From Bacteroidetes bacterium CG23_combo_of_CG06-09_8_20_14_all_32_9 (GTDB lineage: Bacteria > Bacteroidota > Bacteroidia > Bacteroidales > GWA2-32-17): DNA of 5,217 bases. The stretch lies in NCBI GenBank assembly GCA_002771395.1, contig PCSS01000260.1, forward strand, positions 1 through 5,217. The letters are read 5' to 3'. The notes beneath the pieces were generated by a model. The model had not been told where the DNA came from, ran no database searches, and saw nothing but the letters and a program-made list of their open reading frames with translations. Positions 1 through 5,217 of this stretch are shown here, one piece after another. The position numbers and the translations under genes are program-made. Each line of letters begins with the position of its first letter. Position 1 is the stretch's first letter.

Positions 1-15
1 ATTTATTAGGTCATA

Positions 16-90
16 GGTTAAAACTGTTGATTATATTATGCAAACCTCACAGGTTTTTGAAACCTGTGAGGTTTATCAACTGCTTTAACC
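16..90. repeat. Nested palindromic intergenic repeat
   Basis: A perfect 15-bp inverted repeat (42-56 AAACCTCACAGGTTT and 60-74 AAACCTGTGAGGTTT, 3-base loop) sits inside a second, outer inverted repeat (16-31 and 75-90) in which 14 of 16 positions pair. The left side has an unpaired 10-base stretch, 32-41, between the two arms. The element lies 22 bases past the stop codon of the M14 peptidase gene, so it could fold at the end of that mRNA. No clear T-run follows the stem on either strand, so a classical intrinsic terminator is not well supported. From general familiarity, AACCTGTGAGGTTT-type palindromes recur in Bacteroidota intergenic DNA, so a dispersed REP- or MITE-like repeat is the preferred reading. 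Confidence 0.75.
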
Positions 91-112
91 CAACGCCATT
101 TATTGTATTATT

Positions 113-1900
113 TTATTTGATGAGTAGTTGCGATTGTTCAAAAAAAGATTTTCTGAAAATCTTTCCAATTGGATATACATTTTGCTGATTATCGGCATAT
201 TTAGACCTAATATAAAACCAATTAAGCAAAGCATAAGAATTGTTTTTAAAATCAGGATTGTCTTTTAATTCTTTCTCAAAATTTTCTTTAATTTTAGGGG
301 TATTTGCCAACATCTCGCGTGCAAGTGGTTCTAATATGTATGATTCGCCATATTCTTTCTGTTCAAAAATTGTATTAAAATACCCAAATTGCAAAAGCGA
401 AGCAGGCGACATCGGCTCAAGAATATGTGCAATCAATCTGGATTTTGGTTGATTCATCGGTATAATTATAGAACCATGAATTAGTTTCATCTTATAATTT
501 ATTGTATCAGCTTTTACTGAGATAATTAATTGTCTTCCTTCATAAGGTTCAGAATTGAATTTCACATTGTTAAAGCGATAACCCGAAACTTCAATAATAG
601 TATCATTTTTAAGCGTAAAGTAATTTATATGGTGAAGTCTTAAAATATCTTCAATAAACGACCATTGCCTGGGAATAACATAATATTCAGGAAGATTAGC
701 AATAGCGGTTGGTTTAATATTATTGAAATACGGAAGTTTGTAATTTTTAATTTTTGTTCCGAATTTAAACCATGCGCCGCCTGTTAAATCACTTTTCTCT
801 GAAGTATATTCCATTCCTTTAAAATCTATTATAACACTATCGCGGGTAAAATTAAACGAGAGTGGAAAGGGCTTTTTTCTAAATTCTTCGGAAGAAGAAA
901 TAACATCAGATTGTTTTCTGTTTTGCTGAAGCTCTTTACCGCTGCTGTTTAAAACATCGAGAGTATATTCTATCATTTTATAGGTAGCAAAAACCCTTGT
1001 TTTATAATTTTTAAGCATGTGAGTTTCAATTAAAAGTCCCGGACAATTTACCATTGCCGTATAACCTTGTGAAAACATAGGCGGTGTAACCCAACTTGTT
1101 AACCCGCTTTCTATATTATGCCATTCTTTAAAACTAACATACGGAAAGATTGGATAGCCGGCTTTTTCCATAGATTTTGTAACATAAGGTAAATAAATAT
1201 TCTTTTGCCACTTTGTTAAGTTAGAATCCATATTACCGTTAATTTCGAGACCATAAGTCAGAGCATAAATATAATCGGAACCATCGGTAACGTGGCAATC
1301 AATAAAAAAATCGGGATGCCATTTATTAAAAAGTTCAATCCATGCTTTTGTTTCGGGGGCTTCGGCTTTAATATAATCGCGGTTTAAATTCAAATTACTG
1401 GCATTTGTTCGCCAGCCCATTTCTTTAGGACCATTTTGGTTAATCCTGTTGTAAGCACCGAATCTTTCATGACCGTCAACGTTATAAATGGGAATAAAAA
1501 TAACAGAAACATTTTCGAGAAGTTTTGAAATATCTTTATTTATAACAAAGTCCCGAAAAAGCATCAATCCGGCATCTTTACCATCAGGTTCACCTGCGTG
1601 AATACATGCCTGAATAAGCAAAATGGTTCGTCCGTTTTTTTTTATTAATTCAGGGTCAAAAAATTTGTCTTTATCGGCAATTAATAGCGGTAAATCGCGA
1701 CCTTCGGGGCTAATACCAAAAGTGGTGTAATGAATTAAAGGAGATGTATCTGCCAATTTTTTGCAATATGCAATTGTTGAATCGTAACGAGGGGTTTCGA
1801 GGTAATTAGATTTCTCAAAAAAAGTAATTAGTTCGTTATTTTGTGAGAATAAATGTGTTATTGATACTATTAAAATTGCAGATATCAAAAATTTTTTCAT
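113..1900 (-). CDS. Secreted M14-family zinc carboxypeptidase-like protein
   Basis: This 595-residue protein is a likely periplasmic or secreted metallopeptidase that removes C-terminal residues from peptides. Residues 1-20 form a signal peptide (MKK, hydrophobic core, probable cleavage near LFSQ) with no lipobox. The M14 catalytic set is visible: the zinc motif HAGE (H101, E104), the NLNRD segment with N173 and R174 matching the substrate-carboxylate binders, the third zinc ligand H203 in DCHVTDG, and a candidate catalytic glutamate E292 in LIETHML. Residues from about 400 to 595, including LEPMSPASLLQFGYFN and FEQKEYGES, resemble the C-terminal extension seen in long Bacteroidota M14 proteins. 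The catalytic domain is therefore complete and the protein is probably active. The start is the only one that gives a signal peptide; it is preceded by an A-rich tract without a Shine-Dalgarno. The gene is monocistronic here. Its substrate is unknown. Confidence 0.9.
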   Translation of the reverse strand: MKKFLISAILIVSITHLFSQNNELITFFEKSNYLETPRYDSTIAYCKKLADTSPLIHYTTFGISPEGRDLPLLIADKDKFFDPELIKKNGRTILLIQACIHAGEPDGKDAGLMLFRDFVINKDISKLLENVSVIFIPIYNVDGHERFGAYNRINQNGPKEMGWRTNASNLNLNRDYIKAEAPETKAWIELFNKWHPDFFIDCHVTDGSDYIYALTYGLEINGNMDSNLTKWQKNIYLPYVTKSMEKAGYPIFPYVSFKEWHNIESGLTSWVTPPMFSQGYTAMVNCPGLLIETHMLKNYKTRVFATYKMIEYTLDVLNSSGKELQQNRKQSDVISSSEEFRKKPFPLSFNFTRDSVIIDFKGMEYTSEKSDLTGGAWFKFGTKIKNYKLPYFNNIKPTAIANLPEYYVIPRQWSFIEDILRLHHINYFTLKNDTIIEVSGYRFNNVKFNSEPYEGRQLIISVKADTINYKMKLIHGSIIIPMNQPKSRLIAHILEPMSPASLLQFGYFNTIFEQKEYGESYILEPLAREMLANTPKIKENFEKELKDNPDFKNNSYALLNWFYIRSKYADNQQNVYPIGKIFRKSFFEQSQLLIK

Positions 1901-1914
1901 AATCTTTTTATTTT

Positions 1915-1964
1915 TAGATACAGATTAATACTGTTTTTTTTTAAATATAATCTGTGTAAATCTA
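1915..1964. other. Imperfect dyad in the M14 leader region
   Basis: ACAGATT (1920-1926) pairs with AATCTGT (1949-1955), and flanking TAGAT (1915-1919) pairs with ATCTA (1960-1964), leaving unequal unpaired bases and a T-rich loop. The right half, AATCTGTGTAAATCTATGG, looks like the ATCTGTGTAAATCTGTGG-type repeats I associate with Bacteroidota intergenic regions. It lies just upstream of the peptidase start, so it would be in that gene's 5' leader. It could be a leader hairpin or a decayed repeat copy. The AT-rich context makes chance pairing possible. Confidence 0.3.
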
Positions 1965-1984
1965 TGGTTTATTTTTATTTTTTT

Positions 1985-1992
1985 CAAAAATA
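1985..1992 (-). promoter_or_regulatory. Possible -7 box for the M14 peptidase gene
   Basis: On the minus strand this reads TATTTTTG, an exact match to the Bacteroidota -7 consensus TAnnTTTG, and would give a leader of roughly 80 bases. A TTTTG that might serve as the -33 element lies only about 12 bases upstream, shorter than the usual 17-20, and no TTG occurs at the expected distance. The match may be fortuitous in AT-rich DNA. Confidence 0.35.
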
Positions 1993-2015
1993 GTGATAAT
2001 TGCACAAAACATGTA

Positions 2016-2044
2016 TTGCTTATAATAAAACTGTCGTAATTTTG
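2016..2044 (+). promoter_or_regulatory. Bacteroidota-type promoter for the OB/S1-like gene
   Basis: A -33 TTG (2016-2018) is followed after 18 bases by TAATTTTG (2037-2044), an exact match to the -7 consensus TAnnTTTG. Transcription would start near 2049-2052. This decides the start of the downstream gene: the ATG at 2055 would have only a few leader bases, whereas the ATG at 2121 gets a leader of about 70 bases. Confidence 0.65.
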
Positions 2045-2070
2045 CATAAAAGTTATGGTATTGTTAATTT

Positions 2071-2096
2071 GGTTTTTGTTTTTTTCCCGAAAAACC
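2071..2096 (+). other. Possible 5'-leader hairpin of the OB/S1-like gene
   Basis: GGTTTTT (2071-2077) and AAAAACC (2090-2096) form a 7-bp stem with a 12-base loop inside the predicted untranslated leader, about 25 bases before the preferred ATG. An alternative smaller fold pairs TTTTTC with GAAAAA (2081-2094), but its loop would be too tight. The stem is mostly A-T pairs and therefore weak. It does not match any riboswitch I recognise. Confidence 0.25.
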
Positions 2097-2120
2097 TATT
2101 TTGCTTCGTTACACACTCAA

Positions 2121-2573
2121 ATGAAATTAGAAGAAGGATATGAATTTCGTTTTAAGGTAGAAAAGATAATTAATCTGCCCGACGAATCATATTACGTTCT
2201 TTTATCGGAGTTTAATAAAAAGTTTTTGCTTCCGACTGGTTTTTATCAGGAATATAATATTAAAGTCGGAAACGAAATTATTTGCAAAATTGATAAAATA
2301 AATTGCAATGGGAAAGTGTTTTTAGAACCTATAAGTCCGATATATTCTGCCGGTGAAAAGGATATTTTTACACTTTTTGAAACTGGGCAAAGAGAAACAC
2401 GCAAAACAAAAGATAAATATTCGGTTATTAAGGCAAAAAGCAATAAAACATCACGCGCAATTGTTGTTAATTTTCCGAATACCTTAAAATATTTACAGGG
2501 CGAGAACTATTTGTGCGAAGTAATTAAAATAAAAAAGGGTGAAGCACATTTAAAACTTATTTCTAAAACCTGA
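2121..2573 (+). CDS. Small protein with two OB/S1-like repeats
   Basis: The 150-residue product has no family I can name with certainty. Residues 1-75 are rich in short beta strands and have an S1/OB-like look: KVEKI near the start, then FLLPTGFYQEY, G50, C55-K-I-D-K-I and FLEP. A second, shorter half ends with G127, C132-E-V-I-K-I and LKLIS; G50/G127, C55/C132, K59/K136 and I60/I137 are all 77 residues apart, suggesting internal duplication. A basic linker (RETRKTKDK, 91-99) joins them. RNA or nucleic-acid binding in the cytoplasm is inferred, not shown. The open frame extends to an ATG at 2055, which would add a hydrophobic 22-residue leader, but the promoter at 2016-2044 makes that start nearly leaderless, and MKLEEGYEF at 2121 looks like a natural cytoplasmic start. 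Its last 11 bases overlap the convergent acetyltransferase gene. Confidence 0.75.
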   Translation: MKLEEGYEFRFKVEKIINLPDESYYVLLSEFNKKFLLPTGFYQEYNIKVGNEIICKIDKINCNGKVFLEPISPIYSAGEKDIFTLFETGQRETRKTKDKYSVIKAKSNKTSRAIVVNFPNTLKYLQGENYLCEVIKIKKGEAHLKLISKT

Positions 2574-3045
2574 AAACATACATAATTTTATCGTCACCAG
2601 TCTGATAAAAATCTTTTATTATTGCCTCTGCTTTATAACCATTATTTTCGTAAAATTTTCGGGTTGAAATATATTTTTGAGTGCCTGATGTTTCAGCAAT
2701 AATCATTCTGCCATTTCTATTTTTAATTGTTTCGTGAGTTTTTTCGAGAATAAGTTTTCCCATACCTTTTCCTCGGTAATTGTTATGGGTAGCAATCCAA
2801 TACAAACCGTAACTACCTACAGTGCATGGTATATGACCGTAACATAAATAAGAAGCAATTTTACTGTCAGCTTCAATAAACTGGAAAAAATATTCTGATT
2901 TTTCCTGTCCTTTTATTAATGCTTCGTTTACAAGTTCTATGGCAACAGGTATTTCATAATCATAAAAAAATCCTGTTGATTCTATAATGTTTTTAATTTC
3001 AATTACATCGCTTTGTTTAAGTTCGTTACGGTATGTTATATTCAT
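2563..3045 (-). CDS. GNAT-family N-acetyltransferase
   Basis: This 160-residue cytoplasmic enzyme should transfer an acyl group, usually acetyl from acetyl-CoA, to an amine. The acetyl-CoA-binding motif A is clear: strand YGLYWIATH (79-87), then R91-G-K-G94-M-G96, matching R/Q-x-x-G-x-G/A, and helix KLILEKTHETIK. Motif B is the stretch ISTRKFYENNGYK (126-138), followed by DFYQTGDDKIMYVF near the end. The length is normal for a single GNAT domain. It is the last gene of the minus-strand operon, starting 6 bases after the stop of ATP-grasp ligase B, so it is very probably co-transcribed and translationally linked to it. The context suggests that it acetylates the product or a building block of the two ligases; the acceptor cannot be inferred. 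The 3' end overlaps the convergent OB/S1-like gene by 11 bases. Confidence 0.88.
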   Translation of the reverse strand: MNITYRNELKQSDVIEIKNIIESTGFFYDYEIPVAIELVNEALIKGQEKSEYFFQFIEADSKIASYLCYGHIPCTVGSYGLYWIATHNNYRGKGMGKLILEKTHETIKNRNGRMIIAETSGTQKYISTRKFYENNGYKAEAIIKDFYQTGDDKIMYVFRF

Positions 3046-3051
3046 GATTTT

Positions 3052-4038
3052 TTAATAAATATTTTTTATTGCATCTTCTATCAATCTTTCAACAGCATAA
3101 GTAAATGAATAATTTGCTTTTTCGCAGGCACAATAAAAGCCACTGTCTGGTGTAATGCAGGGATTTGCATTAATTTCCAAGACGAATGGATTTCCATCTT
3201 TATCTACTCTAAAATCTACTCTTATAAATCCTGACAAGTTAAATGAATTCCAGCAATTTATGCAAATATTTTTTAACATTGTTACTAATTTATTTTCTAT
3301 ATTTTCATCAATAAAACTTCGTGTTGTATTTACATATTCGAAACTACTTTCATCCCATTTTGCTCTAAAACCCATAATCTTGGGTTTCCCTTCGGGAAAA
3401 TCATGAAAATTCATTTCTGGAATTGGTAAAACTTCAGGTCCGTTGTTGCCACCTAATACTGAAATATTAAATTCGCGTCCATCAATATACTCTTCGATAA
3501 AATAATGAAATGGACTTAATTCTTTTATTTTTTGAAACTTATTTACATCAATACCTTTAAATACAAGGTCGTCATCGAATCCCAATGAGCCATCTTCGAG
3601 TTTGGGTTTTACAAGATACATTTTGTTTTCATCGAGTTTATTTGTTTCGTATATTTCAAACCAATCGGCTGTAGGAATATTGTTTTTTCGCATCCAGTTT
3701 TTTGATAATGGTTTGTTAGTTGTTAAAAATAATCCTTCAGTGTTAACACCTGTATATGGAATTTTTAAATGGTTATAAAGAGCAGGAGCAAAGTATAACA
3801 ACTCGCCACTATTATTTATACTTTCAACAAGATTAAAAATCAGGTTCGGTTTTTCATTTAGAAGATTTTTTTTTAATTGTGATAAATCAAGTGTTACAGT
3901 AATTTTACAAGTTTTGTAGCCCAATTTGAGCAAACTTTTTTCTGCTAACTCCACCTGAGCTAAAATATCAAGTTCATCGGGACCTGCATTTGGTTGAATT
4001 TTATTGTAAACAATAGCTACGTTTTCAATTTTCTTCAT
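3052..4038 (-). CDS. ATP-grasp amide ligase B, Ddl-like
   Basis: A 328-residue ATP-grasp enzyme expected to join a carboxylate to an amine through an acyl-phosphate. Motifs in order: FNLVES (68-73); NKPLSKNWMRKNNIPTADW (108-126); ATP-binding lysine K144 in VKPKLEDGSLGF; IEEYIDGREFNISVLGG (181-197); and the Mg-binding set R273-V-D275-F, E288 and N290 in LEINANP. The length is close to that of Ddl (about 300-330). The N-terminus (VAIVYNKIQPNAGPDELD) lacks the Ddl GG-x-S-x-E signature that contacts the first D-alanine, so a different substrate is likely. Unusual are five cysteines in the C-terminal part: C259 and C262 (CINC), C294, and C303 and C305 (CAC). The gene overlaps ligase A by the four bases ATGA and is followed by the acetyltransferase after 6 bases. 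Fold and ligase class are secure; substrates are unknown. Confidence 0.87.
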   Translation of the reverse strand: MKKIENVAIVYNKIQPNAGPDELDILAQVELAEKSLLKLGYKTCKITVTLDLSQLKKNLLNEKPNLIFNLVESINNSGELLYFAPALYNHLKIPYTGVNTEGLFLTTNKPLSKNWMRKNNIPTADWFEIYETNKLDENKMYLVKPKLEDGSLGFDDDLVFKGIDVNKFQKIKELSPFHYFIEEYIDGREFNISVLGGNNGPEVLPIPEMNFHDFPEGKPKIMGFRAKWDESSFEYVNTTRSFIDENIENKLVTMLKNICINCWNSFNLSGFIRVDFRVDKDGNPFVLEINANPCITPDSGFYCACEKANYSFTYAVERLIEDAIKNIY

Positions 4039-5012
4039 TTTTTTAATCTTTTAATTGCCGGTTTCATTATCATTTCAATTAATTTTTGGTAACTTATCCC
4101 GGCAAAGCGACACAAAATAGGTAAATCGGAATGAACAGGATTAAGACCTGCTAATGGATTAACTTCTATAAAATTTAATTTTCCTGCATCATCCATTTTC
4201 AAATCAATTCTTCCGCCATCGCGGCAATCAAGTGCTTTCCAGCATTCTTCAGCTAATTTATAACATTTGTCAATAATATTTTGCTCAGGTACAGAATAAT
4301 CAATTACTCGGCGATAATTTTCTTTGTTTTTGAGACCGTAAATTTTTGTTTTTTCGTGTTTACGGAATACAACTTCCATAACACCCACTGCTTTAGTGTC
4401 TTTACCAGTTCCTACAATACCAACAGTAAATTCGCGGCCCGATAAAAATTTTTCAATTAAAACAGGTTGTTTATATTTTTTAAGTAAATGCTTACAAACA
4501 TTTGTTAATTCATTTTTTGATTTTATTTTTGATAACCCGGAAATACCTTTTCCGGTTCCTTCGGCAACAGGTTTAGCAAATAATGGATATTTTAATTTAA
4601 TATTTTCAATTTCTGAAATACTTTCAATAATAGCAAAATCGGCGGTTGGCAAGCCGGCATCTCTAATTATTCGCTTCGTTATTCCTTTATGTAATGTTAT
4701 TGCAAGAACTAATCCATCTGAAAAAACATAAGGTATATTATAAGCATCTAACAAACATGGAACCTGCGCTTCGCGTGCCAGTCCGTACATTCCTTCTGAA
4801 ATATTAAAAACAATATCCCATTTTTCCCCTTCAACTAAAAGTTTTGCAAGATTACGAACATGACCAATTCGTTCGGTTTTGTACCCGTCATTATGTAAGG
4901 CATTTTCAATGCTTTCAATAGTTTCTTCTTTATCAAATTCGGCAGTTTCTTCTTGAGTAAAACCTTCTTTAAGATATTCGTTACGAAGGTCATAAGTTAT
5001 CCCTACAAGCAT
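4035..5012 (-). CDS. ATP-grasp amide ligase A, Ddl-like
   Basis: A 325-residue ATP-grasp enzyme, first gene of the operon. Motifs in order: FNISEGMYGLAREAQVP (69-85), the counterpart of the Ddl glycine-rich segment; LHKGITKRIIRDAGLPTADF (107-126); ATP-binding K147 in FAKPVAEGTGKGIS; VLIEKFLSGREFTVGIVG (184-201); and Mg-binding R268-I-D270, E283 and N285 in FIEVNPLAGLNP. The N-terminus (VGITYDLRNEYLKEGFTQEE) lacks the Ddl GG-x-S-x-E signature and instead carries an acidic stretch, EETAEFDKEE. It resembles a family often labelled D-alanine-D-alanine ligase in databases, but that label is doubtful here. The start gives the natural strand MLVGITYD, with no Shine-Dalgarno upstream. It is distinct in sequence from ligase B beyond the shared catalytic motifs, so the two probably use different substrates. 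The stop TGA shares bases with the ATG of ligase B, implying coupled translation. Confidence 0.88.
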   Translation of the reverse strand: MLVGITYDLRNEYLKEGFTQEETAEFDKEETIESIENALHNDGYKTERIGHVRNLAKLLVEGEKWDIVFNISEGMYGLAREAQVPCLLDAYNIPYVFSDGLVLAITLHKGITKRIIRDAGLPTADFAIIESISEIENIKLKYPLFAKPVAEGTGKGISGLSKIKSKNELTNVCKHLLKKYKQPVLIEKFLSGREFTVGIVGTGKDTKAVGVMEVVFRKHEKTKIYGLKNKENYRRVIDYSVPEQNIIDKCYKLAEECWKALDCRDGGRIDLKMDDAGKLNFIEVNPLAGLNPVHSDLPILCRFAGISYQKLIEMIMKPAIKRLKK

Positions 5013-5079
5013 GTTATAAATTTAATTAGTTACTACTCAACAGATATGAGTTGTAAAAATGATTGTTACTATTCAGCAG

Positions 5080-5087
5080 CAAAAGTA
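5080..5087 (-). promoter_or_regulatory. Candidate -7 box for the ligase-GNAT operon
   Basis: On the minus strand this reads TACTTTTG, an exact match to TAnnTTTG, and would give a leader of about 60 bases before the ATG at 5012. No TTG is found at the expected -33 distance (roughly 5105-5110); that spot is occupied by the left arm of the inverted repeat at 5099-5114. The promoter may therefore be weak or dependent on an activator. Confidence 0.5.
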
Positions 5088-5098
5088 AAAATAAATTG

Positions 5099-5167
5099 TT
5101 TACCCCGTTGGATATTTTATTTTTATTGCACATTAGTTTTTCAATTAGGGTTATCCAACGGGGTAAA
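5099..5167. repeat. 16-bp perfect inverted repeat with 37-base loop
   Basis: TTTACCCCGTTGGATA (5099-5114) is exactly complementary to TATCCAACGGGGTAAA (5152-5167). The stem contains a GC-rich block that stands out from the surrounding AT-rich DNA. Read on the minus strand, the stem is followed by a T-rich but interrupted stretch (ATTTATTTTTAC), so it could act as a terminator for a gene beyond the right edge, insulating the operon that follows. It could also be a dispersed palindromic repeat. The left arm overlaps the place where the operon's -33 element should lie. Confidence 0.75.
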
Positions 5168-5217
5168 TTGCTTCATTGCTTATTGTTCATTGCTTCATTG
5201 CTTATTGTTCATTGCTT
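5167..5217. repeat. 22-bp tandem repeat, cut by the window edge
   Basis: The unit ATTGCTTCATTGCTTATTGTTC occurs at 5167-5188 and 5189-5210 without a mismatch, and a third copy begins at 5211 and runs off the window. Each unit is itself built from 8+7+7 bases of ATTGCTTC, ATTGCTT and ATTGTTC, so the array looks like slippage-grown simple sequence. It directly abuts the right arm of the inverted repeat, sharing one base. Similar CAATGAACAATGAGCAATG-type arrays are, in my recollection, common in Bacteroidota intergenic DNA. Confidence 0.8.

Noticed and set aside
16..90. Insertion sequence end or classical intrinsic terminator
   Set aside because: No transposase lies in the window and no target duplication is visible. 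No T-run follows the stem on either strand, so only a general palindromic repeat is supported.
240..452. Short open frame on the plus strand inside the M14 gene
   Set aside because: It is opposite a well-supported peptidase gene whose motifs span the region. The same reasoning excludes 2246-2443, 3155-3406 and 4396-4731.
2000..2026. Sigma-70-type promoter TTGCAC, 15 bases, TATAAT
   Set aside because: The -35 is imperfect, the spacing is short, and the primary sigma factor of Bacteroidota uses TTG/TAnnTTTG, which is present just downstream.
3052..5012. Annotation of the two ligases as D-alanine-D-alanine ligase (ddl)
   Set aside because: The ATP and Mg motifs fit, but the N-terminal substrate signature is absent in both. 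Two copies linked to a GNAT and away from mur or fts genes do not fit a cell-wall role.
5035..5053. Small operator dyad ACTCA-N7-TGAGT upstream of ligase A
   Set aside because: The arms are only 5 bases long and such matches are common by chance in this base composition.
5167..5217. CRISPR-like array
   Set aside because: The 22-bp units are directly adjacent with no unique spacers, the unit is itself made of 7-8 base sub-repeats, and no cas gene is near.

Overview
This AT-rich window most likely comes from a Bacteroidota (Bacteroidetes) genome. Three things point there: promoter-like boxes matching the Bacteroidota -7 consensus TAnnTTTG, starts preceded by A-rich tracts instead of Shine-Dalgarno sequences, and protein families typical of the phylum. 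The window holds five credible genes, little non-coding space and three repeat structures at its edges. It has no RNA genes, transposases or CRISPR array.

Layout from left to right: a nested palindromic repeat (16-90); a secreted M14 zinc carboxypeptidase-like protein on the minus strand (113-1900); a divergent intergenic region with a good plus-strand promoter (about 2016-2044); a small protein with two OB/S1-like repeats on the plus strand (best start 2121, stop 2573); and a compact minus-strand operon. The operon reads from right to left: ATP-grasp ligase A (5012-4035), ATP-grasp ligase B (4038-3052, ATGA overlap with A) and a GNAT N-acetyltransferase (3045-2563, 6-base gap). A candidate promoter for the operon lies at 5080-5087. 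Upstream of it are a 16-bp perfect inverted repeat (5099-5167) and a 22-bp tandem repeat that runs off the window.

The operon is the main point of interest. Both ATP-grasp proteins resemble D-alanine-D-alanine ligase in fold and ATP/Mg motifs, but they lack the N-terminal Ddl substrate signature and differ from each other in the predicted acceptor-binding loop. Two ligases tightly coupled to an acetyltransferase suggest that a small amide- or peptide-linked compound is built in two ATP-dependent steps and then N-acetylated. The substrates cannot be read from the sequence. The M14 peptidase is a neighbour but not part of the operon; a link to the same compound is only a guess. The OB/S1-like protein converges on the operon with an 11-base tail-to-tail overlap and is probably an RNA- or nucleic-acid-associated protein of separate function.
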